A DNA stretch of 64,000 bases, taken from NCBI GenBank assembly GCA_014898415.1, contig RCTD01000001.1, positions 930,001 through 994,000 of the forward strand. Direction: 5' to 3'. Every line of letters begins with the position of its first letter. Position 1 is the first letter of the stretch. Under the pieces are notes generated by a model. That model was given only the letters and a program-made list of their open reading frames with translations, made no database searches and was not told the origin of the DNA. The position numbers were made by a program, and so were the translations under genes. Below are positions 50,391-62,566 of the stretch, in pieces. This DNA comes from Stromatinia cepivora. Taxonomy: Eukaryota; Ascomycota; Leotiomycetes; Helotiales; Sclerotiniaceae.

Positions 50391-53300
50391 CTGTGCAGGG
50401 GATAAGAAGGCTGTGACTGGTGATGGCGGCACATACAGATAGCTTTAAAGAGATGAGACACTCGAAATAGACTGACGTTACTTTCGGATCTGGGGAGATT
50501 ATAAGCTCGGCGTTGATGAGGAACAATAGACGTTGTGATGTACCTATTTTGGTTCTATTCGAGGGATTCCAGGAGGCACTTAAATCAAGGTCTCCGCCTC
50601 AACTTATCCAAGGGGAGTAAGGCTTAAAGTACCTAAAGCGTATGTGGAAGGCGCTGTAGCGCTGCTCCCGTCAGCATCTGATTGGTCAGATTGGGGACAG
50701 TTTCGAAGGATTCTAAACCCTGTCATACATGGTTGCCCCTCGACCGTAAAGTTGTTCGTGAAGAGATGGGGGAAAACAAAACAGGCGCCAGAGCGACACA
50801 CCCGCACTCTGGGTTCATCTGGGCACGTCAACGTTTGAATAACTTAGCGCGACCCGTAGGGCTTTCTGAGGAAAAGACAAGGCACACCACAAAAAAGTTA
50901 AACCAGGAGCACAGGAGATTTTCCCCTCTCAAACTATGAGCTACGCCGCTCATCACGGACCCCATTGAGACCATTTAAGGGACCCATATTATGGCAATAA
51001 CCAAGACTAATTAACGATAATTCTAATTGAACAACAATCCAGGTGTCTGAGTAATTTTTCTTGATGTATTGAAGTGGAATTTTTGATGAAACAACTTTCG
51101 GCAACATTACTAGGTAAATGTAAAATGTCCGCCTAGATCCAATTTGATTGTCGTTACTTTGAAGTCACCATCAGAATGGCATGTTGAAGAGACATTCCCA
51201 AACTTGCGGGTAATTTGTAACACAACAATTTTAGACCCAGTTCGTGATAGATCTGACAGGTTGTTGTGTTGTGTACAAACTAACAGACCAGCATTATAAT
51301 TAACGTTTTGTAAGCTAACCCTAAAAAGGACTAAAATTATGCGAGCAATCATTATCTACTGAGTTCCATAGCTTCGATAAAGGGAAATTTGTTCGGTGTA
51401 AAGAAACATTGCGCGCGCTTACACAACATATTAATGTTCTGATGTTATTTAATATATCGTCAGTATCATGTCATGAACCTGAACCACAGACAAGCAGGTT
51501 GAAGGTGTAAAGAGGCTTGTACTGTGACAAGGCAACTCTTAGTGTAGGCAGGCAAGAAAAAAGAATTAAAAGTAGTCAGTATAATGATGCGGGTCCATAT
51601 GATGGGTACAAACATTGGCAGGTGCAGATCAACCGCATGAAAAGTTGAACGGTATGAAGTTCCGACAGATAGAAACAGCTTTAATTCCCTAGTTTGTTTT
51701 ACCTTGATCCCTACACCATCTCAATTACCCTTACCATATCTGTTTTTCTCCAGCCAGACCCACGTTTTTTTTTGGATGAAGTAGCCAGGGGTTACTACCA
51801 TGTTACCATGGCACCAGTCTGATGAACGCAAGCATGTCTCACTATTCTCTCCATATAAATGTACTTTAAATTTCAACAGTGAGGGGGGGGCAGGCAGTGA
51901 AGAAAATACGAAAAATGGGCTATACCTAAATAATTTTACGGTATCTCCAAATCCATACACTAGTCGTGCCCAAAACAACCATCTTCATTTTTTGCTTGTT
52001 CCCCCATCTCTCGAATAATAACAAGGTAGATATTAGCTGCCACATTTTCTCATTTCAGTACCCGAGGCTCTTAACCGGCAAAATCATTTCAAACATGATG
52101 TCTTTCTTATTCCTGTTTGCATTACCATTATTGTACATCTATCTATTTTCTACACGGGATGTTAGGTTTGATGAAGAACACGAGCAAGATATTTCGTACA
52201 GTCAGTATCTCACTGGCGTAGCACTATTTGGTAGTCTTGGTGTAATTTACCTGTTATAAAAATGATATATGTAATCTTAATTTTGCTTCATGTAGTGTTG
52301 TATGATGTTGATTCTGATTTTCAGCAGCCCAGCCTCGCTGAGAATATCTTTCTCTTAATTTTGAGCTTGATTAAATTCCCAGTAGAGAGGTAAGTTGATT
52401 TGACGAAGACGCGAAGAACCCCCAAATCCGTCGCGTTACAGGTTCGCTTAACAATTGTAGGGGTTGGAAAATGCTACTACGCTACCCGTCTATCAGTACT
52501 AGTTTATCCGCCGGGCTAATATATCAAAATCTCGTTGCCTTGCTGAAGAGATCTATACTTGGCTATATGTGGATTTGGACCTGTTTTACTTTCTTAGTGA
52601 ATAATCATTTAATAGAATACTCAATGTTCACAGACTCATAGATAGTACTATTTCCACGTTGCGGTGGGTCGTGTTGTGTGATAGCAACAGCTAATTAGAT
52701 ACCCATCTCATATCTCACAGGCTCACAGGCTTACTACTCCGTAGTCCCCCTTTCTACCAATCAGCCAGTGGGGTCCAGAACGATATAAATGGCATCCAAT
52801 GCGAACTCCACTTTGAGCTCGTCTATACTAAGGTATCTACATTTTCATCAAAATCTTACATTTTCATTTGCACCTTACCCATCTCGACGACCGGCACATG
52901 CATATGTCTACAGTTTTGTAATTTAGAATCTTCGGAGCGATACGGCAATATGGATCATCGTCAAGGTCTAATCACTATCATCACACCTACTACATATCAC
53001 CATTATTACGGTCATACAGTAGGTGTGGAATTTGAAACATGGTTCTCGAGGCAGTGTCGGTGAATTACTCGAAGGTGGGAGAATGTCTCAAAATAGAACC
53101 AACAAAACACGAAACCCGAGATCCGGAATCGAGAATGGGATTTCTCGATATAACTACCCGTTGCCGGAGATGCGGTACTGTACTTTCTAGCTTCAACTCA
53201 CCGCGGCTCCGTTCAAACTTCAAGGAGGAAAAGAGGCTCAAAGGATCATTTAGGATGTTACTGTTGATTTCATACTTGACGATATGTCCATTTTCGATTG

Positions 53301-55931
53301 TTTCACATTCCATATTTGGAAGGTACTAGTTCATTGTAATTACTATACTACTATCTTAGGGATATATGGAATATGCATTTGGACACTGCATTTGTCCCGC
53401 CCGCCCAATAATGCTCCATGAGGTACATGGTAAATGATGGAGAAAATGAAGCATTGCGCCACCATTGACCTAAAGATCTCACCAAATCTAGGTACATGTA
53501 GACCAACTTATCGCACGGCTCACAATCACCCACCCGCTGTCTCGAATGCATCATCATGAATTTCATCACGAATCTCATCACCAAAAACAAGTTCTTTTAT
53601 TCAAAATTATTCCCGAGGTCGTCTCAATTTCATCATGACACTTAAAATAAACACAAAACAACAACAACACTATAGTACCTTACTAGTGTCTGCAGCCCTG
53701 GCCTGTTCAAACCTGCACTACCTGCAGCTAGCCAAGATAGAACACTTCCAGAATCATACGGCCCCCCATGATTACCTCATTTTGATTTTCATACTTAATT
53801 CCAATTCGCTCGTTGGCAGCGTCTCATTCTTACATTCTAAGTGCTTATCTGCTTACCTGCTTTACTGCTTGTAACCTCGTCATGTGGACGAATACCCAAA
53901 TGCATGTACCTCTTCAAGTATGGTTGTAAGTAAAGTACCTAGTCTTAGACCTTAGGAATCTTGATATAGGACGAACGAGCATACTGATGGATACTTAATG
54001 CTGATCTTCAAAAGGAGTAACATTTCAAATTGCTTGACCAGCTTTCCCACCTCTGCTTATGTGATGGTTGCATGTTCCACCAACTATACATTCTGACATT
54101 ACATCGTCTGTAGAATGTCTTAAAAATATTAGTCAGGTAAGAATAGTATACGCCTTCGGGAGGGCAAATTACTATCATGCTCGACACCAAAGATCAAGAT
54201 ACCTTCTCACGTACGAAATCAAAAGAAGTTACCAATATAACCTCAGCAAATCAGAAAATAGTTTTCAATAGCGCGAGAATGATGAGAAAATGGCGCAAAA
54301 AAGCAAAAGAAAAGATCGAAAACTCGCAAAAATACCAGATTAGCATTATTCTCAATCTCCATCAAGGTTCCGTTCAGAACTATAATGTATTCTTGGAACT
54401 GAAATCGTCATACGCTTCCGCTCCAATCGCTCTTTTTCCATGTCAAGACGTAAGGTTATCGGAGTCCAGGAGATTTTACAATCTCGATTTCCCGGATTCG
54501 TTTAGCACATGTCAAACAAAAATTCCTTCCTATCTAGGAGATCGAGATAAGCAAGTTAGATATCTTCATTACCATGTGGCATGACCCAACAGACCCTAAT
54601 GGCTCAAGATCATCGTCCCCATTACCAACAGAATGAAGTATCCACACGAAGAACATCCATGCTGGCATGTGGCGCCTACATATGGTCTAGTGTGCGGGCC
54701 TCAACATGAGCAGTATATAATACTTTAAGCATTCTGCATGTGTGCGGCGTGGGATTGGTTTGAAACGTTCCAGGAACCCATGAAATTCACAAGGAAAAGA
54801 ACTCAATACTACAAGCCGCGATGTCCGAATTCTTTTGATATCAAAACTAAGAACAGCATTTTCACCATAACTCAATCGGTAACTTTGGATCTTAGATTCA
54901 TCATGATCGCTCACACCACGCTTTTCGCATCGTTCCCCGTCCCGCGAAAGGCAGGATGGGATGAGGGATGCGGTACAGTTGAAATAGCGCTTCCGCTACA
55001 GAACCCCCTGAAATAAAAATTGCACACCAAAACACAAGCATGAGAAATCCTTTTGATTGTCAAATTTGAATGAGGACATTGAAAAGGTATTGAGAGACGA
55101 GGTTTCAAAGTCTACAAGATCAATTGATTGTCGATATTCAATTTAGATATTGAAAAATCGATAATACGTCACGGCTTAGGTATCGCGATTTATCACGTAT
55201 ACCGCGTTTATCCGAACAATCACATCTAAAATTACATCTTTTATTCCACTTGCAATTTTCTACAACCATCTGAAATTTCCGAGATATAACATCAAACAAG
55301 GCAAGGAGTAGTTTGCCCTTGCAGAACGCGATGGTCGGCCCCCATGTGCTTGTCCTACCTTTCCAGGCAGGTGGTAGCTGTTGTGTTGGTTTGATCGACA
55401 GAGGTGGGGATGATGAAAAAGGCTAAGACATGAGGTTTCTTAAAATAGTTTATATTCTACGAAATATGAGATTGGAAATAGATACCCTTGGAGGGCGCTT
55501 CAATCATGGTTGAATGCAATCTTTCGAGTCGCCAATAAGCTGGATGGGAAGAAATCAGGTCGATTTTCAAGTCTATCGTTTGATTTAAACGTGGGGGCTT
55601 TCCCTCTCGGCCCACATGATGGATGGAGGCTGGTTTACGAAGGTACTTGCTGTATGTCGGCCTGTGTCTTTTCCAGGAGGTAGGCAATACATACCAGCGA
55701 CCAGCGACCAGCGACCAGCGATGGACAATCGTTCTTTCCTCATCCATCGTTCTTTCTAGAATGAACAAAACTGGCAAGTACGATGCGGGGTAACCGTAAC
55801 TCAACGATCTGCCAGTGCTGGCAGCTGATGAAACCTTCACCTTTACATACGTTCTCTCAATTTTCAACCTCTCAATCCGACTTTTCGATTTCTCAGATTA
55901 TTTCGTACAATCAAAAGCTATAATTGAGGGG
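50391..55931. other. Long region without convincing genes
   Basis: About 5.5 kb. Open frames such as 52029..52259 (+, hydrophobic MMSFLFLFALPLLYIYLF), 53039..53329 (+), 54177..54584 (+, basic) and 55457..55867 (-) are short, lack motifs and have no clear intron partners. A four-copy 7-bp repeat of CGACCAG lies at 55697-55722. The last part serves as the hexose-transporter promoter and leader. Confidence 0.4.
55697..55722. repeat. 7-bp tandem repeat
   Basis: Nearly four copies of CGACCAG in a row, in non-coding DNA. Confidence 0.75.
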
Positions 55932-57918
55932 ATGACAGATACAATAGGCGAGACGATGAAGGAGTCCACGCATTCGAATGCTCCAGATGGTTCAAATGAT
56001 CCGAATGATGAAGCAGGTCCCGAAGATGCTTTGATCAATGAGCCGGTAGCAGCCGTAGTAAGTGCATCGGAGGAAGATATGGAAGATGCCACACACCCAT
56101 ATGTTCAGAGCGGGTTCAGAGGCATTATCGCCTCGCCTTATGTTGCTGGAGCTGCTGTTTTAAGCACAGTTGGTGGACTTTTATTTGGTACGTAGCGCAT
56201 TGATTGTCGCATTGGATTTCAGATAATTCACAGCATTTGATTGTCTCATTGGATTTCAGATATTCACAACATTTCATTGTTCTAACGTTATTTAGGTTAT
56301 GACCAGGGCGTAGTCTCCGTTGTCCTCGTCATGGAAAGCTTCATCGCCGATTTCCCACGCATAGGTCCTCATTCTAGCGGCTTTTTGAAGGGTCTCTTGA
56401 CGGCCATGATCGAACTCGGAGCCTTTTTCGGTGCTCTGAACCAGGGCTGGATTGCGGATAAATACTCCAGAAAATACTCTATAATGATTGCTGTTGGCAT
56501 CTTCCTCGTGGGAAGCATCTTACAGACTGCGGCTGTTAGCTTCAATATGCTCATTGTGGCTAGACTTATTGGAGGCATGGGCATTGGAATGCTGTCGATG
56601 GTTACGCCTATGTATATCTCGGAAATTGCTCCCTCTGAGATTCGTGGAACTTTGCTTGTTATGGGTAAGTGATTTCAATTCGGCATTTCAATCTTCCAAG
56701 TGGCCAATCTGAGGTCTCATTGTTCCAATAGGTTTCATACAATGAACTGTGCTAACTAGATATAGAAGAGCTCTCGATAGTTGTGGGCATAGTTATTGCA
56801 TTCTGGATTACATTCGGCACAAGATACCTTGGTGGAGAATGGGGTTGGCGCCTTCCCTTCTTTATCCAAATCGTTCCTGCCTTATTACTGGGAGTTGGCG
56901 TCTACTTCCTTCCATTTTCGCCTCGATGGCTTTCTTCAAAGGGAAAGGACGATGAGGCTTTGAAAGCTCTAACAAAGTTGAGACAGTTACCAGATACCGA
57001 TCCAAGAATCCGACAAGAGGCACGCCAAATGCATGAGGAGGTTTCACACATTCGAGAGATTCACCTAGAAAAGCACGAAAATATAATGAACTCGGCAATC
57101 AAGCTTGAGTTGGCTTTATGGGGAGATTGTTTTGCATCTGACTCCATCAAACGTACACACATTGGTGTAGTTATCATGTTCTTCCAGCAATTCGTTGGTA
57201 TCAATGCCCTGATCTACTACTCTCCGACTTTGTTCGCTAGGATGGGCTTGCGGTCAGAAATGCAACTTGTCATGTCGGGAATTCTAAATATTTGCCAGTA
57301 AGCATCACCCTCCGAACTAACTTTGAATGTCTGTGGCAATCTTGAACATTTAAAACCCTATTTCTTGACCCACACTAACTGTTAAATAGGCTCTTTGGCG
57401 TCGCATCGAGTCTATTTACAATGGATCGATACGGAAGGAGGCCACTACTCATGCTAGGCTCCTTCTTCATGACCATCAGCCATGTTATGATAGCTGCCTT
57501 GGTCTGCCTTTTCTCTTATGATTGGGAATCACACGCCACGGCTGCATGGGTCAGTGTAGCATTCCTCCTGTTTTATATGCTGGTCTTCGGTGCATCTTGG
57601 GGTCCTGTACCTTGGGCAATGCCATCGGAGATCTTCCGGACAGATTTAAGGGCAAAAGGAGTCGCTATAAGCACTTGTTCCAATTGGCTGTAAGTGATAA
57701 TTTCAGCCCCTTTTTCATGGGTATTTCTAATGTCTGAAACGAATAGGAACAATTTCATTATCGGTTTGATTACTCCACCGTTGGTCGTATACACCAATTG
57801 GGGTGCGTACGTTTTCTTTGCCGTTTTTTGTGCGCTTTCTGGCGTATGGACATGGCTTTATGTCCCTGAAACGAAAGGTTGTAAGCTAGAAGATATGGAT
57901 GATCTTTTTGACAATTGA
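55932..57918 (+). CDS. MFS sugar transporter (hexose-type)
   Basis: Plasma-membrane sugar/proton symporter family member. Exons 55932..56187, 56296..56664, 56766..57297, 57390..57689 and 57747..57918, giving 542 aa, a normal length. The N-terminal 65 residues are hydrophilic and acidic. Family motifs in order: GYDQGVVS after TM1, DKYSRKYS in loop 2-3, SEIAPSEIRG after TM4, PFSPRWL after TM6, QQFVGINALIYYSPT in TM7, DRYGRRP in loop 8-9, VPWAMPSEIF before the last helices, and PETKG near the end. The PESPRWL-type motif reads PFSPRWL, losing the usual Glu. The last residues (DMDDLFDN) are acidic. The substrate is not determined; glucose, other hexoses or quinate are possible. The start ATG is the first in frame after a pyrimidine-rich leader. 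Confidence 0.93.
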
Positions 57919-58530
57919 ATGTCACAAAATCGGGTGGAACAATGGGGACGCTGGTTTGGTGGCTGGTGCTATTGCGGAAAAATGAGGGTTTAAAAGAGAT
58001 TTTGGAATGTATCATTTAAATTTGAACAATGGAAATACTAATATATGCTGGTACTAGCTGGGCCCAAAATTCGTGGCATAAAAGTGACTTTAGAATGTAT
58101 ACCTAGAATATGAACAACCACTAGAATGTGTAGCTAGACCTTGGACAATTAGAAGATTGATTTGAAGTATGAAAGGAGGGAATGAAATAATAGTCTATTG
58201 GATAAACAGCTCCCGGTGATCCACTCCAACATTTTGAAGACTTCCCACTGGTGGTGAACCTTGGATCCCCTCGTATCTCCCGGTAAGCTATCTTTGCGGT
58301 TGCAAGCTAATCTCTCTGTGATTGGTCTATACTGAAGGTCTGTGCACCAACCAAAAAACCACTCTACGCGTTTTCTCAACACCGCGTCGCAGCCCTTCCA
58401 TCTCAAAAAGTCAAACAATCAATTTTGCAACACAGATCATTCCATCCACGAAACAACACACTCTGTATAACTTCTTGATACTCTTCCAATCCTTTACTTT
58501 TTTACATTTACAGACTCGAATACCGTCAAG
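57919..58530. other. Intergenic region upstream of PCNA
   Basis: Contains the hexose-transporter 3' UTR and the PCNA promoter. A near-repeat of AGAATGTATACCTAGA / AGAATGTGTAGCTAGA occurs at 58093-58139. The TC-rich leader from 58430 onward is typical of fungal housekeeping promoters. Confidence 0.45.
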
Positions 58531-59534
58531 AGTATGCTAATTTCCCAATGGGTTCCGCCGTTTGACATTTTAATACTAACGATGTACCAGTGTTAGAAGC
58601 TCGCCTCGAACAAGCCGACCTCCTTAAGAAGGTAAAGAAAATATCATCTTCAACCCCATTATCATGCTAACGGTATAATCTAGGTTGTCGATGCCATCAA
58701 AGATCTCGTCCAAGACTGCAACTTCGACTGCAATGATTCAGGAATCGCGCTCCAAGCTATGGATAACTCACACGTTGCGCTCGTTTCGATGATGCTCAAG
58801 GCTGAAGGCTTCTCTCCTTACCGCTGTGATCGCAATGTTGCGCTTGGTGTCAATCTCACTTCTCTTACAAAAGTTCTGCGGGCTGCACAAAACGAGGATA
58901 TTCTCACCATCAAAGCCGAGGATGCACCAGATGTTTTGAACTTGGTGTTTGAGAGCAGTGAAAGTGATCGATTGAGCGAGTATGACTTGAAGTTGATGGA
59001 TATTGATCAAGAACATTTGGGTATTCCTGATACAGAGTATGCGGCTGTTATTACTATGCCAAGTTCGGAGTTCAAGAGGATCTGTGTAGATCTTATGGCT
59101 TTGTCTGAGTCTGGTATGTATTAGTTGTTTCCCTACATGGGAATTGGTACTAATTATTTGTTTGATAGTATCGATTGAGGCTTCGAAAGATGGTGTCAAG
59201 TTCCACTGCAATGGTGATATTGGCAATGGTGCTGTTACCCTTCGCAGCCACAGCAATATGGACAAGCCAGAACTTAATGTCGATATTGAGCTTACCGAAC
59301 CGGTCTCCTTGACCTTCTCCCTTAAATACTTGGTCAACTTCTGCAAGGCTGCTGGTTTGTCCAAATCTGTTAAACTTTGCTTGTCCAATGAGGTTCCTCT
59401 TTTGGTCGAGTATCAGCTTGCTGGAAGCAGTTACTTAAGATTTTACTTGGCACCAAAGGTATGTTACATGCATCATCTAATATCTACTGCTAGAGAAGCT
59501 AACATTAATTTTTTAGATTGGTGATGATGAGTAG
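58531..59534 (+). CDS. PCNA: Proliferating cell nuclear antigen (PCNA)
   Basis: DNA sliding clamp: a homotrimeric ring that tethers replicative polymerases and repair factors. Exons 58531 (single base), 58591..58631, 58684..59113, 59169..59458 and 59517..59534, giving 259 aa. The first intron (donor GTATGC, branch TACTAAC, acceptor CAG) splits the start codon after A, so ATG exists only in the mRNA; exon 2 then reads [14 protein letters not shown]. Conserved features: [31 protein letters not shown], the interdomain loop [16 protein letters not shown], and the C-terminal LAPKIGDDE of the PIP-box pocket. The last exon is only 18 bases. The neighbouring dUTPase also serves DNA replication. All splice joins keep frame. 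Confidence 0.97.
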
Positions 59535-60235
59535 ATAATGGTAGTCAAAAAGGTTTAATGAACGATGATATTAAAGTTTACAGCATATTCAGTATGGCGT
59601 GTGGGTTAATTTATGGATATGGACAATGATTGTGGTAAATTGTGCTATGAATGAATGGTTTTGTTCTTCAGTACCTGGCATGCGATGAAGCAATTCGTTG
59701 ATTTCTCTCTGTAGAACCTGTTTAAAAAAAACAATAATGAGATATATTCAGAGAACAGGATTTCGAATATTCTATCAATCTCTTTATGCCAATTCGTTGA
59801 TTGCTCTCTAAGAACATACCAAACTAGAGAATTGGGAAGTATCTTCAACAATCTTCCAATCTCCGTTGTGCATACTAGGTAAATTTGGCTGCTTCAGGGC
59901 TTTTCATGCATGTCCCTGGATCGAGAATAGCGCGGGGCAGCCTGATGCCCCACTAGAATACTATCTATCTCTGATGGCCAGCATGAAATGAAATTGTCAA
60001 TGGAGATAAGGTTATTATTTTCCCCTCAATTGATACACAAAACATTCTTGACCAGTGAAATTTTATTTTGCAAATCCAGTATCAATCAATTTATCATTTT
60101 CTTCAAAATACCCGTCATTGTAATTGAAACTCTGTTCTCCATACTTTCTAGTGATTTCAGCACAGCTTAGCTTGATATCTATCTTCAATCAACCACTTCC
60201 CTTTCCACGAAACTATCTCTCTGCTAACAAGCAAG
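59535..60235. other. Intergenic region
   Basis: PCNA 3' UTR and pyridoxal kinase promoter. A direct repeat GCAATTCGTTGATT / CCAATTCGTTGATT with nearby CTCTCT lies at about 59690 and 59789. There is no gene. Confidence 0.45.
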
Positions 60236-61545
60236 ATGTCTGAAGACTTTCCCGTGCCAGATACACGGGTTCTTGCTATAGCCAGTCATGTAGGGAGACC
60301 ATTCTCAACACGACACTCCCTGAACTAACATCCTCTGCTCAAGGTCGTCTACGGGTGAGTCTCATGAGTCACAAACTCTCTCCATGCATACCTCCGCACA
60401 AGTCGACTAAGCCATAATGCCACTAAAGATATGTCGGAAATACAATGGCTACATTCGTTATGCAATCTCTAGGATGCGAAGTCGCTGCTCTGAATACCGT
60501 ACAGTTCAGTATGTTCCTGGATATACCTACATTGCCAATCGCCATGGGGGGTGGATGAACATTATGCTGACTGGTATTGAAAGGCAATCATCTAGGTTAT
60601 GGACAAGCTAAAGGGACACGCGCTACGGCGGCCGAGATATCGGATCTCTATCAAGGTCTCAAGAACTCATACCTCGACGATTTTAATATGATGCTCTCGG
60701 GCTATCTGCCTGGAGCCGCCTCAGTCGAAGCCGTCGGCTCAATAGCACGCGACCTGAAATTAAAAAGTACAATGAAACCAGGAAGCTTCTTCTGGGTTTT
60801 AGATCCGGTGATGGGGGATAATGGGAAATTGTATGTGGCAGAGGATGTGGTGCCGGCCTATAAAACATTGATCAAAGATGCGGATTTGATTCTGCCGAAC
60901 CAGTTTGAGGTTGAGTAAGGTTCCCATTCTTTTGCTCTGAAAAATAGATTTGCTGACTCTCGTAGAACATTATCTGGTGTCAGGATTCAGGATATGGATA
61001 CGCTTAAATTGGCCATAACGACTTTACACGAAGTATACAAAATTCCTCATATATTGGTTACATCCATTTCACTTCCTTCTCCCGGCGCCGAGCCCCATCT
61101 TTCGGTCGTAGGCTCAACCATGACATCGACAGCCGAACCAAGAATTTTTAGCATCAAGATACCGGCGATTGATTGTTTCTTTAGTGGAACGGGAGATATG
61201 TTTGCAGCGCTCATGTTGGTGAGATTCAAAGAGGCAGTGTGTAATGTGGAAGGACTATTGGAAAAAGATGCGTGGATCAGTGATGACGAGGTGGAGGCTA
61301 CGGAATTACCGCTTGCGAGGGCTACGGAAAAGGTTTTGGCTAGTATGCATGAGGTGCTTGCGAAGACGAAGATCGCGAGAGATGAGGAGATTGAGAGGTG
61401 GAAGAGTGTTGTGGGTGGAAGGGGAAAGGATGAAGATTCCAAAAGAGAGGGATTGGTTAGGTCGAAGGCGGCCGAGGTGAGATTGGTAAGGAATGTGCAC
61501 TTTTTGAAGAATCCGGTGGTGAGCTTCAAAGCGGAAAGTGTGTAG
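60236..61545 (+). CDS. Pyridoxal kinase
   Basis: Phosphorylates pyridoxal, pyridoxine and pyridoxamine with ATP in the vitamin B6 salvage pathway; cytosolic. Exons 60236..60289, 60344..60354 (an 11-nt exon), 60429..60508, 60584..60914 and 60966..61545, giving 351 aa. N-terminal VLAIASHVVYGYVGNTMATF carries the S-H-V-x-x-G-x-V-G-N substrate loop. Then LNTVQFSNHLGYG, WVLDPVMGDNGKLYV, LILPNQFEVETLSG and the ribokinase-family signature FFSGTGDMFAALML, with the catalytic Asp in GTGD. The region after it (residues about 245-325) is longer than in bacterial enzymes and charged. All five exons join in phase, and the tiny exon restores the conserved VVYG. Confidence 0.94.
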
Positions 61546-61750
61546 AGCTCAGCAGGAACAAATTAGAGGCATGAACAAAAAAGGACATAGATGTATGATA
61601 TATAGACGGCGAGAAATTTCATTATTTTGTCTATTTTCTGCGTGAACTATCGTCTCTATTCCTTGAAGTATACGTAGCACGGTATATCTCATCCTCAGCT
61701 TGCCAACCCTAACTATCATACATCCTTCATTCACTCCCGTTCCTCACAAC
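61546..61750. other. Short convergent intergenic region
   Basis: 205 bases between the stops of pyridoxal kinase and dUTPase, which face each other. It contains the 3' UTRs only. Confidence 0.5.
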
Positions 61751-62566
61751 CTAACCAGTACTTCCAAAACCCCCCTCACCCCTCGCACTCTCTTCCAAAA
61801 CCAAGACTTCCGTGACCTCAGGTGTATAAATCCTCTCCAAAATCAACTGTGCAACACGATCGCCCTCCTTCACCTCATAATCCTTTTCGCCGTGGTTAAA
61901 GAGGAGTACTTTTACTTGACCCCTATAATCAGCGTCGATTACACCGGCACCAGTATCAATCATATGTTTGGAGGCGAGACCGGAACGTGGGGCGATGCGG
62001 CCATCTAGGTGGGGGAAGGGCGGTGTTAGTTTGCAGTTAATTGGGGAGGGGGATTGACGAGAAGGGGGGAAAGAGGAAGATGAAGAAGAAAAAGAAAACA
62101 TACAAGTTCCATCCGGTACAGCCATACTGATATCAGTATCTACTAAAACCTTTCCCTTGGCAGGTACAACGGTCTCTTTCGCAGCATAGATGTCGTAGCC
62201 GGCGGCGAATGCACTACCGCGGGTAGGGAGACGGGCGCGGGGAGAGAGTTTCTTGATGAGGAGGGGTGGGGGGGTGGAGGATTTGAGGGTTGTGACGGCG
62301 GGGGTTGTGGTTGTGGTGGATGTTGTGCCGTTTGATGTGGGTGTTGGAGTTGGAGTTGTCGCGGTGGTTGCGGTGTTTGAAGACATGATTTCTTGGAGGG
62401 AAGATGAAGATGTTGTGGTTGCTGCTGCTACTGCGGTTGTAGATGTGGTTGCGGTTGTGGTTGCGGTTGTGGTTGTGGTTGTAGGTGTTGATATTGATTT
62501 AGAGGGGGATATCTTTTGACGTTTGGGAAGTGGTGAAGTGGGGGAATGGGGTGGGAGTGTGGACAT
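61751..62566 (-). CDS. DUT1: dUTP diphosphatase (dUTPase)
   Basis: Hydrolyses dUTP to dUMP and pyrophosphate, keeping uracil out of DNA and feeding dTMP synthesis; a homotrimer. Exons (minus) 62566..62104 and 62004..61751, intron with donor GTATGT and acceptor CTAG, giving 238 aa. The intron is open in frame, so an unspliced read looks like an insertion inside motif II. All five motifs are present: [47 protein letters not shown] and [10 protein letters not shown]. The catalytic core begins near residue 100. The first 95 residues are an unusual Thr/Ala/Ser-rich tract (runs such as TTTTTATTT) with a KRQK patch at 14-17. A second Met near residue 63 could give a shorter form. The tract could be a disordered or targeting extension. 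Confidence 0.95.
   Translation of the reverse strand: MSTLPPHSPTSPLPKRQKISPSKSISTPTTTTTTATTTATTSTTAVAAATTTSSSSLQEIMSSNTATTATTPTPTPTSNGTTSTTTTTPAVTTLKSSTPPPLLIKKLSPRARLPTRGSAFAAGYDIYAAKETVVPAKGKVLVDTDISMAVPDGTCMFSFSSSSSSFPPSRQSPSPINCKLTPPFPHLDGRIAPRSGLASKHMIDTGAGVIDADYRGQVKVLLFNHGEKDYEVKEGDRVAQLILERIYTPEVTEVLVLEESARGEGGFGSTG

Noticed and set aside
61047..61529. 160-codon minus-strand frame
   Set aside because: Antisense shadow of the last pyridoxal kinase exon.
62253..62519. Val-rich plus-strand frame
   Set aside because: Antisense to the Thr-rich start of dUTPase.
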